A DNA stretch of 64,000 nucleotides. Source: Chitinophaga jiangningensis. GTDB taxonomy: Bacteria > Bacteroidota > Bacteroidia > Chitinophagales > Chitinophagaceae. The notes under the pieces were generated by a model. It was not told the DNA's origin. It saw only the letters and a list, made by a program, of their open reading frames with translations, and searched no databases. Where the stretch lies: assembly GCF_900142605.1 (NCBI RefSeq), contig NZ_FRBL01000014.1, positions 43,943 through 107,942 of the forward strand, read 5' to 3'. This document shows, one piece after another, positions 18,599 to 26,763 of this stretch. The translations under genes were made by a program, and so were the position numbers. Positions within the stretch are counted from its first letter, which is position 1. Each line of letters begins with the position of its first letter.

Positions 18599-20236
18599 AT
18601 GTTATTTAACTACAGGTATAGTGGTAACTCTCAGGTGTTCAGCGATGCAGGCAGCGCCGGCATCTCCTTTGCGCCTGATACCCATCGTGAACCCACTTTT
18701 TTCGTAGGGAAGCTCAGTAAAAAAATCGCTTTCCGTGAAGCCATATCTTCCCTCCATGATGTAGTTGTTTCTGACCTCCGCTTTAAACCAAAAGATAAAA
18801 CGGAGTATAAGGAATGGGCAGCACAGCAGGAGTCGATCTGGCTGGCGGAATTCATGCAGGGCTATGATGCCCAGGCGGCTGATCAAAAAATTGAAGGTCT
18901 CCGCGCTGACCTTCGTAACATCTGGGACCAGAAAGACAAGGCCATGGGGCCTTTCAATAAAGCCAAACGCGCGTATTTCGATTATCTCTATCAGAAAGAC
19001 AGAGATGCATGGTTTGTGCTCGATCCGGTAATCAGCGTGCACCCGGATGAAATATTCTTTGAGTGTTTCAGTCAGGATGAATCTACCTATGGTAAGCTGA
19101 GCGCCAGTTATAACGTGTTTAAAGAAGTGAATGAGTTTGAGTGCGGGACAACCAATATCGATTATTCAGCCGCTTTATATAATGAGTTTCAGAAAATCAG
19201 GGACTATAAGGAAACTGATTTCCGTGTGGACCCGGGAGGCTTTCAGGTGCAAACTTCGCAGGAGGAACTGTACCATGAAGTAAAGATCGACCTGCCGGAT
19301 AGCTGGGTGAGAGGTTTCCTGCAGGTAAGTTCCGCCATGACTTTGCCGGCAGCTACTTTCGACCTGCATCCGATGGATGTATATAATTTCTGCAGCTGGC
19401 TCAGGAGATTTAAAGAGATAAAAGGGCCGCGGTCTATACGTTTTATCCTGGAACCGGGAAAGCCTGTCCGTGCAGTATTTGAGCCATGGAACCGTGAAAT
19501 CGTATGTGCGAGATCGTTATACACCGGGCCGCAGGCACGTGAAATCCGCATATGGGGGAGGAGACGTATCCTCATCCTGGAACGCCTGATCCCTATCGCC
19601 CGCAAATTCACGGTGCACCTAACCGGCAGCGGTTTGCCCTCCTTCTTTATTGCGGACCTCGGAGATATGCAGTTTACACTCGGATTATCCGGTTGGACTG
19701 CCAACGACTGGTCGCGTGCCGGGCAGTTTGATCTCATGGCGCCGCGGGCAGAAGTTTCCGAACCTGATAAGTTCAGGGTGTACAATGCACTGAAGTCAGT
19801 ATGGTTTAGTACAGCGGCCGACCTGGTGAAGGCCACCGGATTAAGCAGTGCCACGGTGCTGGGCGCACTGGGGCTGTTTACCCAGGCTGGTAAAGTGATC
19901 TACGACCTCCACGGAGGTGTATACCGTTTGCGTGAACTGAGCCGCGAGCCACTGCCCATGCACCTGTTACGCTTCAGTACTCCTGAAGAGGCAGATGCCG
20001 AAATACTGGTAAACCAGGGGAAAGTATCCTACACGGAAAATCAAATTACCGGCGTAGGCACCCAACTGAAAGGAACAGTGAGTGTACAGCGTGTATACTA
20101 TCCCGTTATGATTATAGACGCCGATGAAAGAATGACCAATGCACAGTGCGACTGTGATTTCTTTTATCAGAACAAACTGTACAAAGGTCCGTGCAAACAC
20201 ATGTTGGCACTGAGAAAAGCATATGCTGCAAAATAA
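18599..20236 (+). CDS. Winged-helix and SWIM zinc-finger protein (WH-SWIM), candidate retron accessory protein
   Basis: A 545-residue soluble protein. The C-terminus is a SWIM finger with the pattern CxC-x12-CxH: Cys517, Cys519, Cys532 and His534. Residues about 390-447 (DKFRVYNALKSVWFSTAADL to GGVYRLRE) read as a winged helix: helix-turn-helix ADLVKATGLSSATVLGALGL, then a beta wing. The N-terminal 380 residues have no motif I can name. Both the wing and the SWIM finger point to binding DNA, RNA or a partner protein. The gene starts 15 bases after the WGR/HEAT gene and ends 67 bases before the first arm of the retron-like RNA. SWIM and WGR proteins also pair in the E. coli yeh/molR region, so the association is wider than retrons. 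Here the reverse transcriptase next door makes a retron role likely. Confidence 0.82.
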   Translation: MLFNYRYSGNSQVFSDAGSAGISFAPDTHREPTFFVGKLSKKIAFREAISSLHDVVVSDLRFKPKDKTEYKEWAAQQESIWLAEFMQGYDAQAADQKIEGLRADLRNIWDQKDKAMGPFNKAKRAYFDYLYQKDRDAWFVLDPVISVHPDEIFFECFSQDESTYGKLSASYNVFKEVNEFECGTTNIDYSAALYNEFQKIRDYKETDFRVDPGGFQVQTSQEELYHEVKIDLPDSWVRGFLQVSSAMTLPAATFDLHPMDVYNFCSWLRRFKEIKGPRSIRFILEPGKPVRAVFEPWNREIVCARSLYTGPQAREIRIWGRRRILILERLIPIARKFTVHLTGSGLPSFFIADLGDMQFTLGLSGWTANDWSRAGQFDLMAPRAEVSEPDKFRVYNALKSVWFSTAADLVKATGLSSATVLGALGLFTQAGKVIYDLHGGVYRLRELSREPLPMHLLRFSTPEEADAEILVNQGKVSYTENQITGVGTQLKGTVSVQRVYYPVMIIDADERMTNAQCDCDFFYQNKLYKGPCKHMLALRKAYAAK

Positions 20237-20302
20237 TTACTGAGAAAATTTTTGAGATCAGAAATTATTATATAACTTGCCGGCACAATAGAACTAAAGA
20301 TC

Positions 20303-20540
20303 TTTATAAAGAGGAATTGATTGCACTTGCGCTCCTTCATGGAGATGAATGATGATTCGTCATTCAGGTATTTTGACTATACATGCTTCACTAAATGCAA
20401 TCTTTACTTTGGGAGGGGCCTACTATGTAGATATTTACGGTAAGAGCCCCTGGGGCTTAAATATCCACATAGTAGGCCCCTCCCTGGAGTTGATTGATTT
20501 AGTCAATGGTTTGCACGAAGCGCCCTTTCCTCTTTATAAA
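20303..20540 (+). ncRNA. Candidate retron msr-msd RNA
   Basis: A 238-base non-coding stretch directly in front of the reverse transcriptase with retron architecture. The outer arms a1 TTTATAAAGAGGAA (20303-20316) and a2 (20527-20540) are perfectly complementary over 14 bases. After a1 comes the msr part: GATTGCA (20318-20324) pairs with TGCAATC (20396-20402) and encloses CTCC-TTCAT-GGAG (20332-20344) and TGAATGA/TCATTCA (20346-20366). The msd part holds a 24-bp hairpin, 20411-20434 with 20461-20484, one mismatch, with a smaller stem (TAAGAGCCCC/GGGGCTTA) in its loop, then ATTGA-TTTAG-TCAAT before a2. The likely branching guanosine is G20318, just inside a1; this is inference from other retrons. 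The 89-codon frame across it is a product of the palindrome. Confidence 0.82.
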
Positions 20541-20602
20541 ATTCTTTACCCCTCTCTCTCCGGTAGCTATATACAGCAAATTTTTAACCTTAATGAATTA
20601 CT

Positions 20603-22126
20603 ATGCCGGAAGGTTTAACCCGTCAGCAGCTGTACGATAGAATTCGTGAAACATCCAAAGAGGAATACATCCTGGAAGAGATGGTACGCCTTGGCTTCTG
20701 GTCAAGGGATACCGATAAGCCGTCCATCCCTGAAGCACTGATTAAGCAGGAAGGAGAGCTGAATCGACAGCTCAATCAACTGTTGTCAGAGCGTTCAAAA
20801 TATCGTGATAAAAAACGCCTGCTCGTGGAAATGCGCAAGCAGCGTATGGCACAGGCAAAAGCTAAACGTGCGGAAACTAAAAAACGCAACGAGCAAAAAC
20901 GCATCGAGCGTGCCGCCGCCTGGGCTGAAAAGAAACAGCAGGATATTATTTATCTCGGCGAGAACGTTTCTGCCGGGTTGAATAAAAATCAGTCCGACAC
21001 CGCGCAGCTGCAAAAATACAATTTGCCGGTATGGCATTCCGCCACTGACCTGGCTGCCGCCATGCAATTGCCTTTGGGTAAATTGCGCTTCCTTGCCTTT
21101 AACCGCAGTGTAGCTCATCAAACGCATTACCAGCGCTTTGCTATTCCGAAAAAATCCGGTGGTACCCGTATTATCTCAGCGCCCATGCCGCAGCTAAAGG
21201 CCGCGCAGCACTGGATTTTGGAAAATGTGTTGTACAAAGTATCCAACAGTGGCTCTGCTAATGGCTTCGTGCCGGGTAAGTCTATTGTTACCAACGCTAT
21301 CCCACACGTAGGAAAGGATCTGGTGATCAATATTGATTTAAAAGACTTTTTTCCATCTGTGGCTTACAACCGCGTAAAAGGATTATTCTGCAAGTTGGGA
21401 TACAGCGAACAGGTGGCTACCATACTTGGACTCATCTGCACAGAACCTGAGGTAGATGAAGTGTTGCTGGATGGCCGCAAATACTTTGTAGCTAAAACAG
21501 CCAGGGTGCTGCCACAAGGCGCTCCTACCAGTCCCGCCATCACCAACCTGATCTGCTATAAAATGGACCGGCGTTTTGAAGGGTTATCCGCTAAATACGG
21601 GTACGCCTACACGCGCTATGCCGATGATATGACTTTTTCTGCCAAAGGAGAAGCTGCGGCCAAGGCCGGGCAGCTCCTGTGGGCGGTGAAAAAAGTGGTG
21701 GCCGAAGAAGGTTTTGTATTGCATCCTGATAAGCTGAAAGTAATGCGCAAAGGCGATCGCCATGAGGTGACCGGTATAGTCGTTAACCAAAAGCTCAGCA
21801 TTGATCGTACTACTCTACGCAAGTTCAGGGCCCTGTTGCATCAGGTGGAACTGACCGGGCTGGCTGGAAAATCCTGGGGTAAAGGCAATATTATCGCTAG
21901 TATGGAAGGCTATGCCAACTTTGTAATGATGGTAAAGCCGGAGCAGGGCCGCGCGCTAAAAACTAAACTGGCAGCGATTTTGAGTCGCGCCGATATTAAA
22001 GCCGAAGCACAGGCCATGTGGAAGAATGAACCGCCTGCTGAGCAGCCTGCAATGCCACCAGCTAATCCGGTGGCACCTCCTGCGCCTGAAAAGAAAACAG
22101 ATGATCCCTGGTGGAAAGTCGTATAA
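20603..22126 (+). CDS. Retron-type reverse transcriptase
   Basis: A 507-residue RNA-directed DNA polymerase expected to turn the adjacent msr-msd RNA into msDNA. The RT core (about 160-460) has FAIPKKSGGTRIISAP (motifs 1/2), NIDLKDFFPSV with Asp245 (motif 3), LPQGAPTSP at 303-311 (motif 4), YADD at 339-342 (motif 5 with both catalytic Asp) and the retron hallmarks NAIPH (NAxxH, 231-235) and VTG at 389-391 in the thumb. Residues 1-145 form an unusual extension, with a basic, Lys/Arg/Gln-rich helical stretch at 55-115. The tail (477-507) is proline-rich. The ATG lies 62 bases after the a2 arm. No maturase or endonuclease domain is seen, which argues against a group II intron. Catalytic residues are all present. 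Confidence 0.93.
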   Translation: MPEGLTRQQLYDRIRETSKEEYILEEMVRLGFWSRDTDKPSIPEALIKQEGELNRQLNQLLSERSKYRDKKRLLVEMRKQRMAQAKAKRAETKKRNEQKRIERAAAWAEKKQQDIIYLGENVSAGLNKNQSDTAQLQKYNLPVWHSATDLAAAMQLPLGKLRFLAFNRSVAHQTHYQRFAIPKKSGGTRIISAPMPQLKAAQHWILENVLYKVSNSGSANGFVPGKSIVTNAIPHVGKDLVINIDLKDFFPSVAYNRVKGLFCKLGYSEQVATILGLICTEPEVDEVLLDGRKYFVAKTARVLPQGAPTSPAITNLICYKMDRRFEGLSAKYGYAYTRYADDMTFSAKGEAAAKAGQLLWAVKKVVAEEGFVLHPDKLKVMRKGDRHEVTGIVVNQKLSIDRTTLRKFRALLHQVELTGLAGKSWGKGNIIASMEGYANFVMMVKPEQGRALKTKLAAILSRADIKAEAQAMWKNEPPAEQPAMPPANPVAPPAPEKKTDDPWWKVV

Positions 22127-22131
22127 AGCAT

Positions 22132-22162
22132 AAAAAAAGCGCGCCATTGGCGCGCTTTTTTT
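22132..22162. terminator. Strong bidirectional terminator after the reverse transcriptase
   Basis: AGCGCGCC-ATT-GGCGCGCT (22138-22156) is flanked by A7 and T7, so it terminates transcription from both the reverse transcriptase (+) and the convergent TonB receptor (-). It marks a clear right-hand boundary of the retron operon. Confidence 0.88.
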
Positions 22163-22168
22163 ATGCAA

Positions 22169-22189
22169 CCGAGGGCCGGAGGCCCTCGG
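22169..22189. repeat. Small perfect palindrome next to the terminator
   Basis: CCGAGGGCC-GGA-GGCCCTCGG (22169-22189), nine base pairs with a three-base loop, placed just before the stop codon of the TonB receptor. It has no T-run and probably belongs to the palindromes that decorate intergenic regions of this genome. Confidence 0.45.
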
Positions 22190-22197
22190 AATAAGTA

Positions 22198-25083
22198 TTA
22201 CAGATTGTAACCCAGTGATACATACCATTGTGAACCAACGGTAGGGTTCCCCCATGATTGTACATATTTTTTATTCAGGATGTTGGCGCCGCCCAGCTTA
22301 ATAGTTGTTTTAGCTTTAGGGAACAGCTTAGTTACCTGTGCATCCATGGTGCCGTAGGCAGGAATTACGCCCTGGTTGGCCACGTTGATGGCATTGCTGG
22401 CAAAAGTAGACTGCCACACAAATTCATCCTGCCATCTCCAGGTAACGTTGAAGCCTATATAGCTTTTAGCGATGTTTCTGTTACCGAAGTTCAGGTTGTA
22501 GCGAACTTTCGGCGTGTTGTACATCGGCAGGAAGCTACCCAGTTTATCCGCATCCAGCAGTTCATTGTAGCTGATGTTACCACCCACGGTGAAGCTGGCT
22601 GGCAGAGAGTAATCCAGGCCCAGTGCCCAGCCCCATGATTTGATATCTTTATCGAGGCTCACCGGTACAGAGAAGATATTCTGCGTGGTGGCAGAAGTAG
22701 GCTGCACCAGGATCTGAGGGCCGTTGAAGTGCTTGAAATTGTTGGTGTAGATATAAGCGTCGATCAGCAGTTTTTGCGCTACGAGGCCTTTATAACCAAT
22801 TTCCCAGGCACGGATTTTTTCAGGTTCGAAATCACGGAAAACATATTGTTCAGGTTTACCTGCCTGCACGGATTCAAGTGTATAAACAGGACCTTTATTC
22901 AGACCATAACGTTCACGCAGGAACGGTAAGCCGCCGATGAGGTGTGCCTGAGGTGTCTGCAGGTCGATGTACTGATCCTGGTTGGTAGGGATACGGAAAC
23001 CTGTTTGGTAGGAAGCCCTGATATTGTGATTCTGCAGGAAGGTATATACCGCTGATAAACGTGGGCTGAACTGACCTTTAAAGTTTTCGTTTTTATCGTA
23101 ACGCAGGGAGCCGGTCAGCTTGATGTGCTCGTCCAGCAGGCTTTTCATTACCTGTACATAACCGCCGTATTCGTTGATATTGAATTCGTCGCCATTGTCA
23201 TCCACTGCAAAGAGTGTTTTTTCAGAGTTGAGGGTATAGATGCGGTAGTTACCACCGATAAGGATTTCAGCAAACTTCACCAGGTCTTTGAAGTTATACA
23301 TAAACTCGGCCTGGTAGAGATTTGTTTTGTCCATGAACTTAGCACCTACGCCGGTAGCGTCACCAGGGATTGGTTTGCTTTTTACTTTGTCGGCTGCAGC
23401 GTTAAATTCTGCCGATCCTGGGAGAAAACGGCCATTGTCAGCTACGTTCCGGGCATTGGTGTTAAAGGTACCTCTGTTGCCATTAACCGCATTCTGGCCA
23501 ATAACAAGTGCCTGGGCAGGGGTAGAGCCGGTTTGGAGTGCCCGGCCATATGCCTGTGCAAAAGCAGTAACAGACTGCGTGGCATATGTACCGAAGTATT
23601 GGGTAAACCAGTCGCGGCTTGTTTTCCAGGCTTCGTTGATGCCGGATGCCAGCGTACCAACGGCATAGCTGTCGCCGGACCTTTCCTGTGTAGTATATAA
23701 CCTTACATAGAAATTAGAGCCGCGTAATTCCGCTTTGTACTGACCCATGCGGAAGTTCTTGATGGAGTAGCGGTCGGCCCCGGTGTACACCGTGGTGCCG
23801 GTACCATAACTACCCTGGATCAGGGCTTCCAGGTTTTCATGAATTTTATAGTGGAGGGCGGCGTTAAATTTAAGGTTTTTGGTATTGTAATCGGCCACGT
23901 CTTTTTCTGCATAACCGGTACGGCTAACGTAGGCGTTTGCAGCACCAGGCAGAGCAGAGGCGAGTATCTGGGCAGGTGTAACGGTATTGCCTAGCTGGGC
24001 GGCTACCGCTGCCAGCGTTTGGTTTAACGTACTGCCGGGAGTGTTGGCCTGGGCAGTGAGCGCGGCAGTCATATTCTGATTGATTTCATCCCCGTAGATG
24101 TTCACGCCGTTATACGCTTCGTTGTTGGCGCGGGTACCATCGGCGAGGGAGTGACCGTTGAGCAGACTCTGATCTCGGGTGTCATGCGCCTGCCAGTCGT
24201 CCGCCTTGATATAGCCGAAGTTTACTTTAAAGGCAAATTTGTTGTTGAATGCTTTGGCATAACGTACCGCGATATCGTAATAGCCGGTGGTGCCGGAAGT
24301 ACGGCCACTTTCATTGAGGATACCTGTTTTAACGTTAGCGCTGAGGCCCTGGTACTGGAATGGGTTTTTACTGTTGAGCAGTACGATACCATTCAGTGCG
24401 TTAGGACCATACAATGCCGAGGCGGCGCCGGGGATCAACTCCACGTTGTCCATGTCCAGCTCGGAAATACCCACGATGTTACCTACAGAGAAGTTGAGGC
24501 CGGGTGCCTGGTTATCCATACCATCCGTGAGTTGCAGCACGCGGGTGTTACCGTTGGCATTGAAACCGCGGGTGTTTACAGATTTGAAGGTCAGGGACTG
24601 GGTGCTCATTTCAACGCCTTTGAGGTTGGCGAGGGCATCGTAGAATGTTGGGGCAGGACTGGCTTTGATAGCACGGGAGTCCAGCTTTTCGATGGATACC
24701 GGTGATTTCAGAATGCTTTCCTGTACACGGCTGGCCGCTACCACCACTTCCAGGCCGAGGATTTCGGTGGAATTCATCTCCACGGAGATGCTGGCATTGG
24801 CATCATTAACGGTTACTTCTTCTGTTTTAAAACCAACATAAGAAAACACAAGGGTTAACGGAAAAGACCGGGACGTTTTAATGGTAAATCCACCGGTATT
24901 GGAACTGACCGTGCCGGCGTTGGTGCCTTTGATGGCCACGCTTACACCTGCCATGGGATTACCACTGGTTTTGTCTTTCACAGTACCAGACAGGGTGGAT
25001 TGTCCTTGGGCGAATAACATACTTGGGAGCAAAAACAACAAGTACAGGATTCCCCAGATAAATCTGAGATGATTGCGCTTCAT
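22198..25083 (-). CDS. TonB-dependent receptor with carboxypeptidase-regulatory N-domain
   Basis: A 961-residue outer-membrane transporter. A signal peptide (about 1-25, ending MLFAQG) is followed by a CarboxypepD_reg-like beta-sandwich (about 29-115: TLSGTVKDKTSGNPMAGVSV), the plug domain (about 125-230: VSIEKLDSRAIK ... ALYGPNALNGIVLLNSKNP) and a C-terminal barrel that closes with NPTVGSQWYVSLGYNL. The barrel holds a large loop region with low-complexity Ala/Thr/Gln residues around 330-390. No SusD partner, regulator or metal-uptake gene flanks it, so the ligand (siderophore, sugar, peptide or vitamin) is unknown. It starts 90 bases downstream of the metX stop on the same strand, so read-through from metX is possible. 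Confidence 0.9.
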   Translation of the reverse strand: MKRNHLRFIWGILYLLFLLPSMLFAQGQSTLSGTVKDKTSGNPMAGVSVAIKGTNAGTVSSNTGGFTIKTSRSFPLTLVFSYVGFKTEEVTVNDANASISVEMNSTEILGLEVVVAASRVQESILKSPVSIEKLDSRAIKASPAPTFYDALANLKGVEMSTQSLTFKSVNTRGFNANGNTRVLQLTDGMDNQAPGLNFSVGNIVGISELDMDNVELIPGAASALYGPNALNGIVLLNSKNPFQYQGLSANVKTGILNESGRTSGTTGYYDIAVRYAKAFNNKFAFKVNFGYIKADDWQAHDTRDQSLLNGHSLADGTRANNEAYNGVNIYGDEINQNMTAALTAQANTPGSTLNQTLAAVAAQLGNTVTPAQILASALPGAANAYVSRTGYAEKDVADYNTKNLKFNAALHYKIHENLEALIQGSYGTGTTVYTGADRYSIKNFRMGQYKAELRGSNFYVRLYTTQERSGDSYAVGTLASGINEAWKTSRDWFTQYFGTYATQSVTAFAQAYGRALQTGSTPAQALVIGQNAVNGNRGTFNTNARNVADNGRFLPGSAEFNAAADKVKSKPIPGDATGVGAKFMDKTNLYQAEFMYNFKDLVKFAEILIGGNYRIYTLNSEKTLFAVDDNGDEFNINEYGGYVQVMKSLLDEHIKLTGSLRYDKNENFKGQFSPRLSAVYTFLQNHNIRASYQTGFRIPTNQDQYIDLQTPQAHLIGGLPFLRERYGLNKGPVYTLESVQAGKPEQYVFRDFEPEKIRAWEIGYKGLVAQKLLIDAYIYTNNFKHFNGPQILVQPTSATTQNIFSVPVSLDKDIKSWGWALGLDYSLPASFTVGGNISYNELLDADKLGSFLPMYNTPKVRYNLNFGNRNIAKSYIGFNVTWRWQDEFVWQSTFASNAINVANQGVIPAYGTMDAQVTKLFPKAKTTIKLGGANILNKKYVQSWGNPTVGSQWYVSLGYNL

Positions 25084-25173
25084 AAACAGTGGAGGTTTTG
25101 TTTGATTTCAGTTGATACTTAATAAATATAAGTAAAAAATCCTAATACAAACTTCACCACTGCAAAATATAAC

Positions 25174-26187
25174 TTAGATCCAGTCCTGCAGGATGTTTCC
25201 GATCTTTTCAAACTCAATCAGGAAGCCATCATGTCCGTAGGAGGAGTCTATCTCATGATAAGTTGCTTTAGGGAGATGTTGAGCCAGCAGTTGTTGCTCT
25301 TCCGGAGGGCATAATATATCGGATGTGATACCGATCAGGAGTACTGGTTGCTGGATATGGGAGAGGGAAGTGGTGATGTCTTCATGGCGGCCCCTTGCGA
25401 TATTGTGACTGTCCATGGCTTTTGACAACAGCCAGTACGTTTGTGCGTTAAAACGCTTCACCAGTTTATCTCCCTGATAAGTGATATAGGAAGAGGCCCT
25501 GAAATGATCCGTTTTATCCTTATCGGGGTCCGATTGTGTACGTACAAATGTTTGGTAATTGCGGTAGGTGACCATACCAATAGCCCTGGCAGCCTTGAGT
25601 CCTTTGTGGCCGGCGTGCGGGGTGTCCTGCTCCCAGGTATGATCCGCTTCTATTGCCAGTCGTTGTGCCGTATGAATGGCAATGCCCCAGGCGCTTTCAG
25701 CGGCACCGGTGCACAGCAGGAATAAACGTTTGATCATGTCGGGTTCCATCAGGGCCCATTCCATGGCCTGGTAGCCGCCCATGGAGCCACCTACCAGCAG
25801 GCTGATAGCAGGAATGCTGAGGTGCTGACGCAGGAGGATGTGGGCATTTACCATATCCCGGATGGTGATGGAAGGGAAAGTCCGGTACCAGGGCTTGCCG
25901 GTTACAGGATTAAGCGTGGAAGGGCCGGAAGTGCCATAGCAGGAACCAAGGATATTGGCGCATACAATGAAGTGACGGTTAGGATCAATCACTTTTCCTT
26001 CCCCTACAAGGCCGGTCCACCAGTCGGTTACATCACTGTTGGCTGTCAGCGCATGACAAATCCAAACCACATTACTGCCATCGGGCAGCATGTTGCCATA
26101 AGTGTGGTAAGCGATTTGTAATTCGGGTAACGATTCCCCGGACTCCAGTCTGAATTCAGCCTTGCTATGAAATACCTTTGCCGACAA
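25174..26187 (-). CDS. metX: Homoserine O-acyltransferase MetX
   Basis: A 337-residue alpha/beta-hydrolase-fold enzyme that acylates homoserine in methionine synthesis. The catalytic triad is visible: Ser135 in GGSMGG, Asp290 in ITSDILCPP and His319 in YGHDGFL. NVVWICHALTANSD at 39-52 and NILGSCYGTSGPS at 78-90 are family signatures. MetX proteins may use acetyl- or succinyl-CoA; the sequence alone does not decide it. The length is close to the family norm, slightly short. It is divergent from the osmC-metZ pair with 138 bases between, and a Bacteroidota-type promoter lies just upstream. No SAM riboswitch is seen in the leader. Confidence 0.95.
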   Translation of the reverse strand: MSAKVFHSKAEFRLESGESLPELQIAYHTYGNMLPDGSNVVWICHALTANSDVTDWWTGLVGEGKVIDPNRHFIVCANILGSCYGTSGPSTLNPVTGKPWYRTFPSITIRDMVNAHILLRQHLSIPAISLLVGGSMGGYQAMEWALMEPDMIKRLFLLCTGAAESAWGIAIHTAQRLAIEADHTWEQDTPHAGHKGLKAARAIGMVTYRNYQTFVRTQSDPDKDKTDHFRASSYITYQGDKLVKRFNAQTYWLLSKAMDSHNIARGRHEDITTSLSHIQQPVLLIGITSDILCPPEEQQLLAQHLPKATYHEIDSSYGHDGFLIEFEKIGNILQDWI

Positions 26188-26203
26188 TGATTTAAAATTT
26201 TCG

Positions 26204-26236
26204 CAAAACTAAGGTTTCAAACACTTAAAATGCAAA
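26204..26236 (-). promoter_or_regulatory. Promoter of metX
   Basis: On the minus strand TAGTTTTG (26211 to 26204) fits TAnnTTTG, with a TTTG about 21 bases upstream (26236 to 26233). The metX ATG is only 16 bases further on, so the transcript has almost no leader, which fits the absence of a riboswitch. Confidence 0.6.
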
Positions 26237-26276
26237 CAAAATTCAGAATGCCCTGCCAGCCTGCATTGTAGCATGC

Positions 26277-26307
26277 TTTGCCAGATGAGGTTGAATAGTT
26301 ATCTTTA
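26277..26307 (+). promoter_or_regulatory. Promoter of osmC-metZ
   Basis: TTTG at 26277-26280, 19 bases, then TATCTTTA at 26300-26307, one base off the consensus TAnnTTTG. It lies 19 bases upstream of the OsmC ATG. Together with the metX promoter it makes this 138-base gap a divergent methionine control region. Confidence 0.65.
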
Positions 26308-26325
26308 CAGAAGAAATTATTAGTT

Positions 26326-26745
26326 ATGAAGATAGCATTACAAAGAATAGACGACGGATTCAATATGGAAGCAGTAGATGAAAACGGCCACAAGGTGCTG
26401 ATGGATTCTTCTGTAGAAAATGGTGGGAAAAACAATGGTGTACGCCCGATGCAGATGATCATTATGGGCCTTGGCGGCTGCTCTGCCATCGACATCGTGA
26501 TGATCCTGAAAAAGCAACGCCAGGAAATCACTGATTTTCGTATTGAGGTCGAAGCTGACAGGGAAAAAGGTAAGGAGCCTTCACTCTGGGAAAATGCACA
26601 TCTTGTATTCCATCTGTCCGGCAACATCGATGCAGATAAAGCTGCCCGCGCTGTTGAACTGTCCATGAACAAATATTGCTCAGTAGCAGAAACCCTGCGT
26701 AAAGGAGGTACCAGGCTTACCTGGGAAGTGAAACTGAACGCCTAA
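26326..26745 (+). CDS. OsmC family protein
   Basis: A 139-residue cytoplasmic protein of the OsmC/Ohr superfamily, which reduces organic or fatty-acid hydroperoxides through a pair of cysteines. Cys52 lies in MGLGGCSAIDIVMILKK and Cys118 in NKYCSVAETL, the two expected positions, so it should be active. Its length is typical of the YhfA-like branch rather than Ohr. The stop is 18 bases before metZ, so the two are in one operon. The link to methionine genes may reflect oxidation-sensitive sulfur metabolism (inference). Confidence 0.9.
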   Translation: MKIALQRIDDGFNMEAVDENGHKVLMDSSVENGGKNNGVRPMQMIIMGLGGCSAIDIVMILKKQRQEITDFRIEVEADREKGKEPSLWENAHLVFHLSGNIDADKAARAVELSMNKYCSVAETLRKGGTRLTWEVKLNA

Positions 26746-26763
26746 CTTTAGAACTTAGAGAGA

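Noticed and set aside
20349..20618. 89-codon open frame in front of the reverse transcriptase
   Set aside because: It reads straight through the 24-bp msd hairpin and overlaps the RT start; the coding look comes from the palindrome, and the region has retron RNA structure.
20603..22126. Group II intron-encoded protein
   Set aside because: No maturase X or endonuclease domain and no intron ribozyme around it; NAxxH and VTG with a flanking msr-msd favour a retron.
26188..26325. SAM riboswitch between metX and osmC
   Set aside because: Both leaders are under 25 bases and no SAM-I-like sequence pattern is visible.
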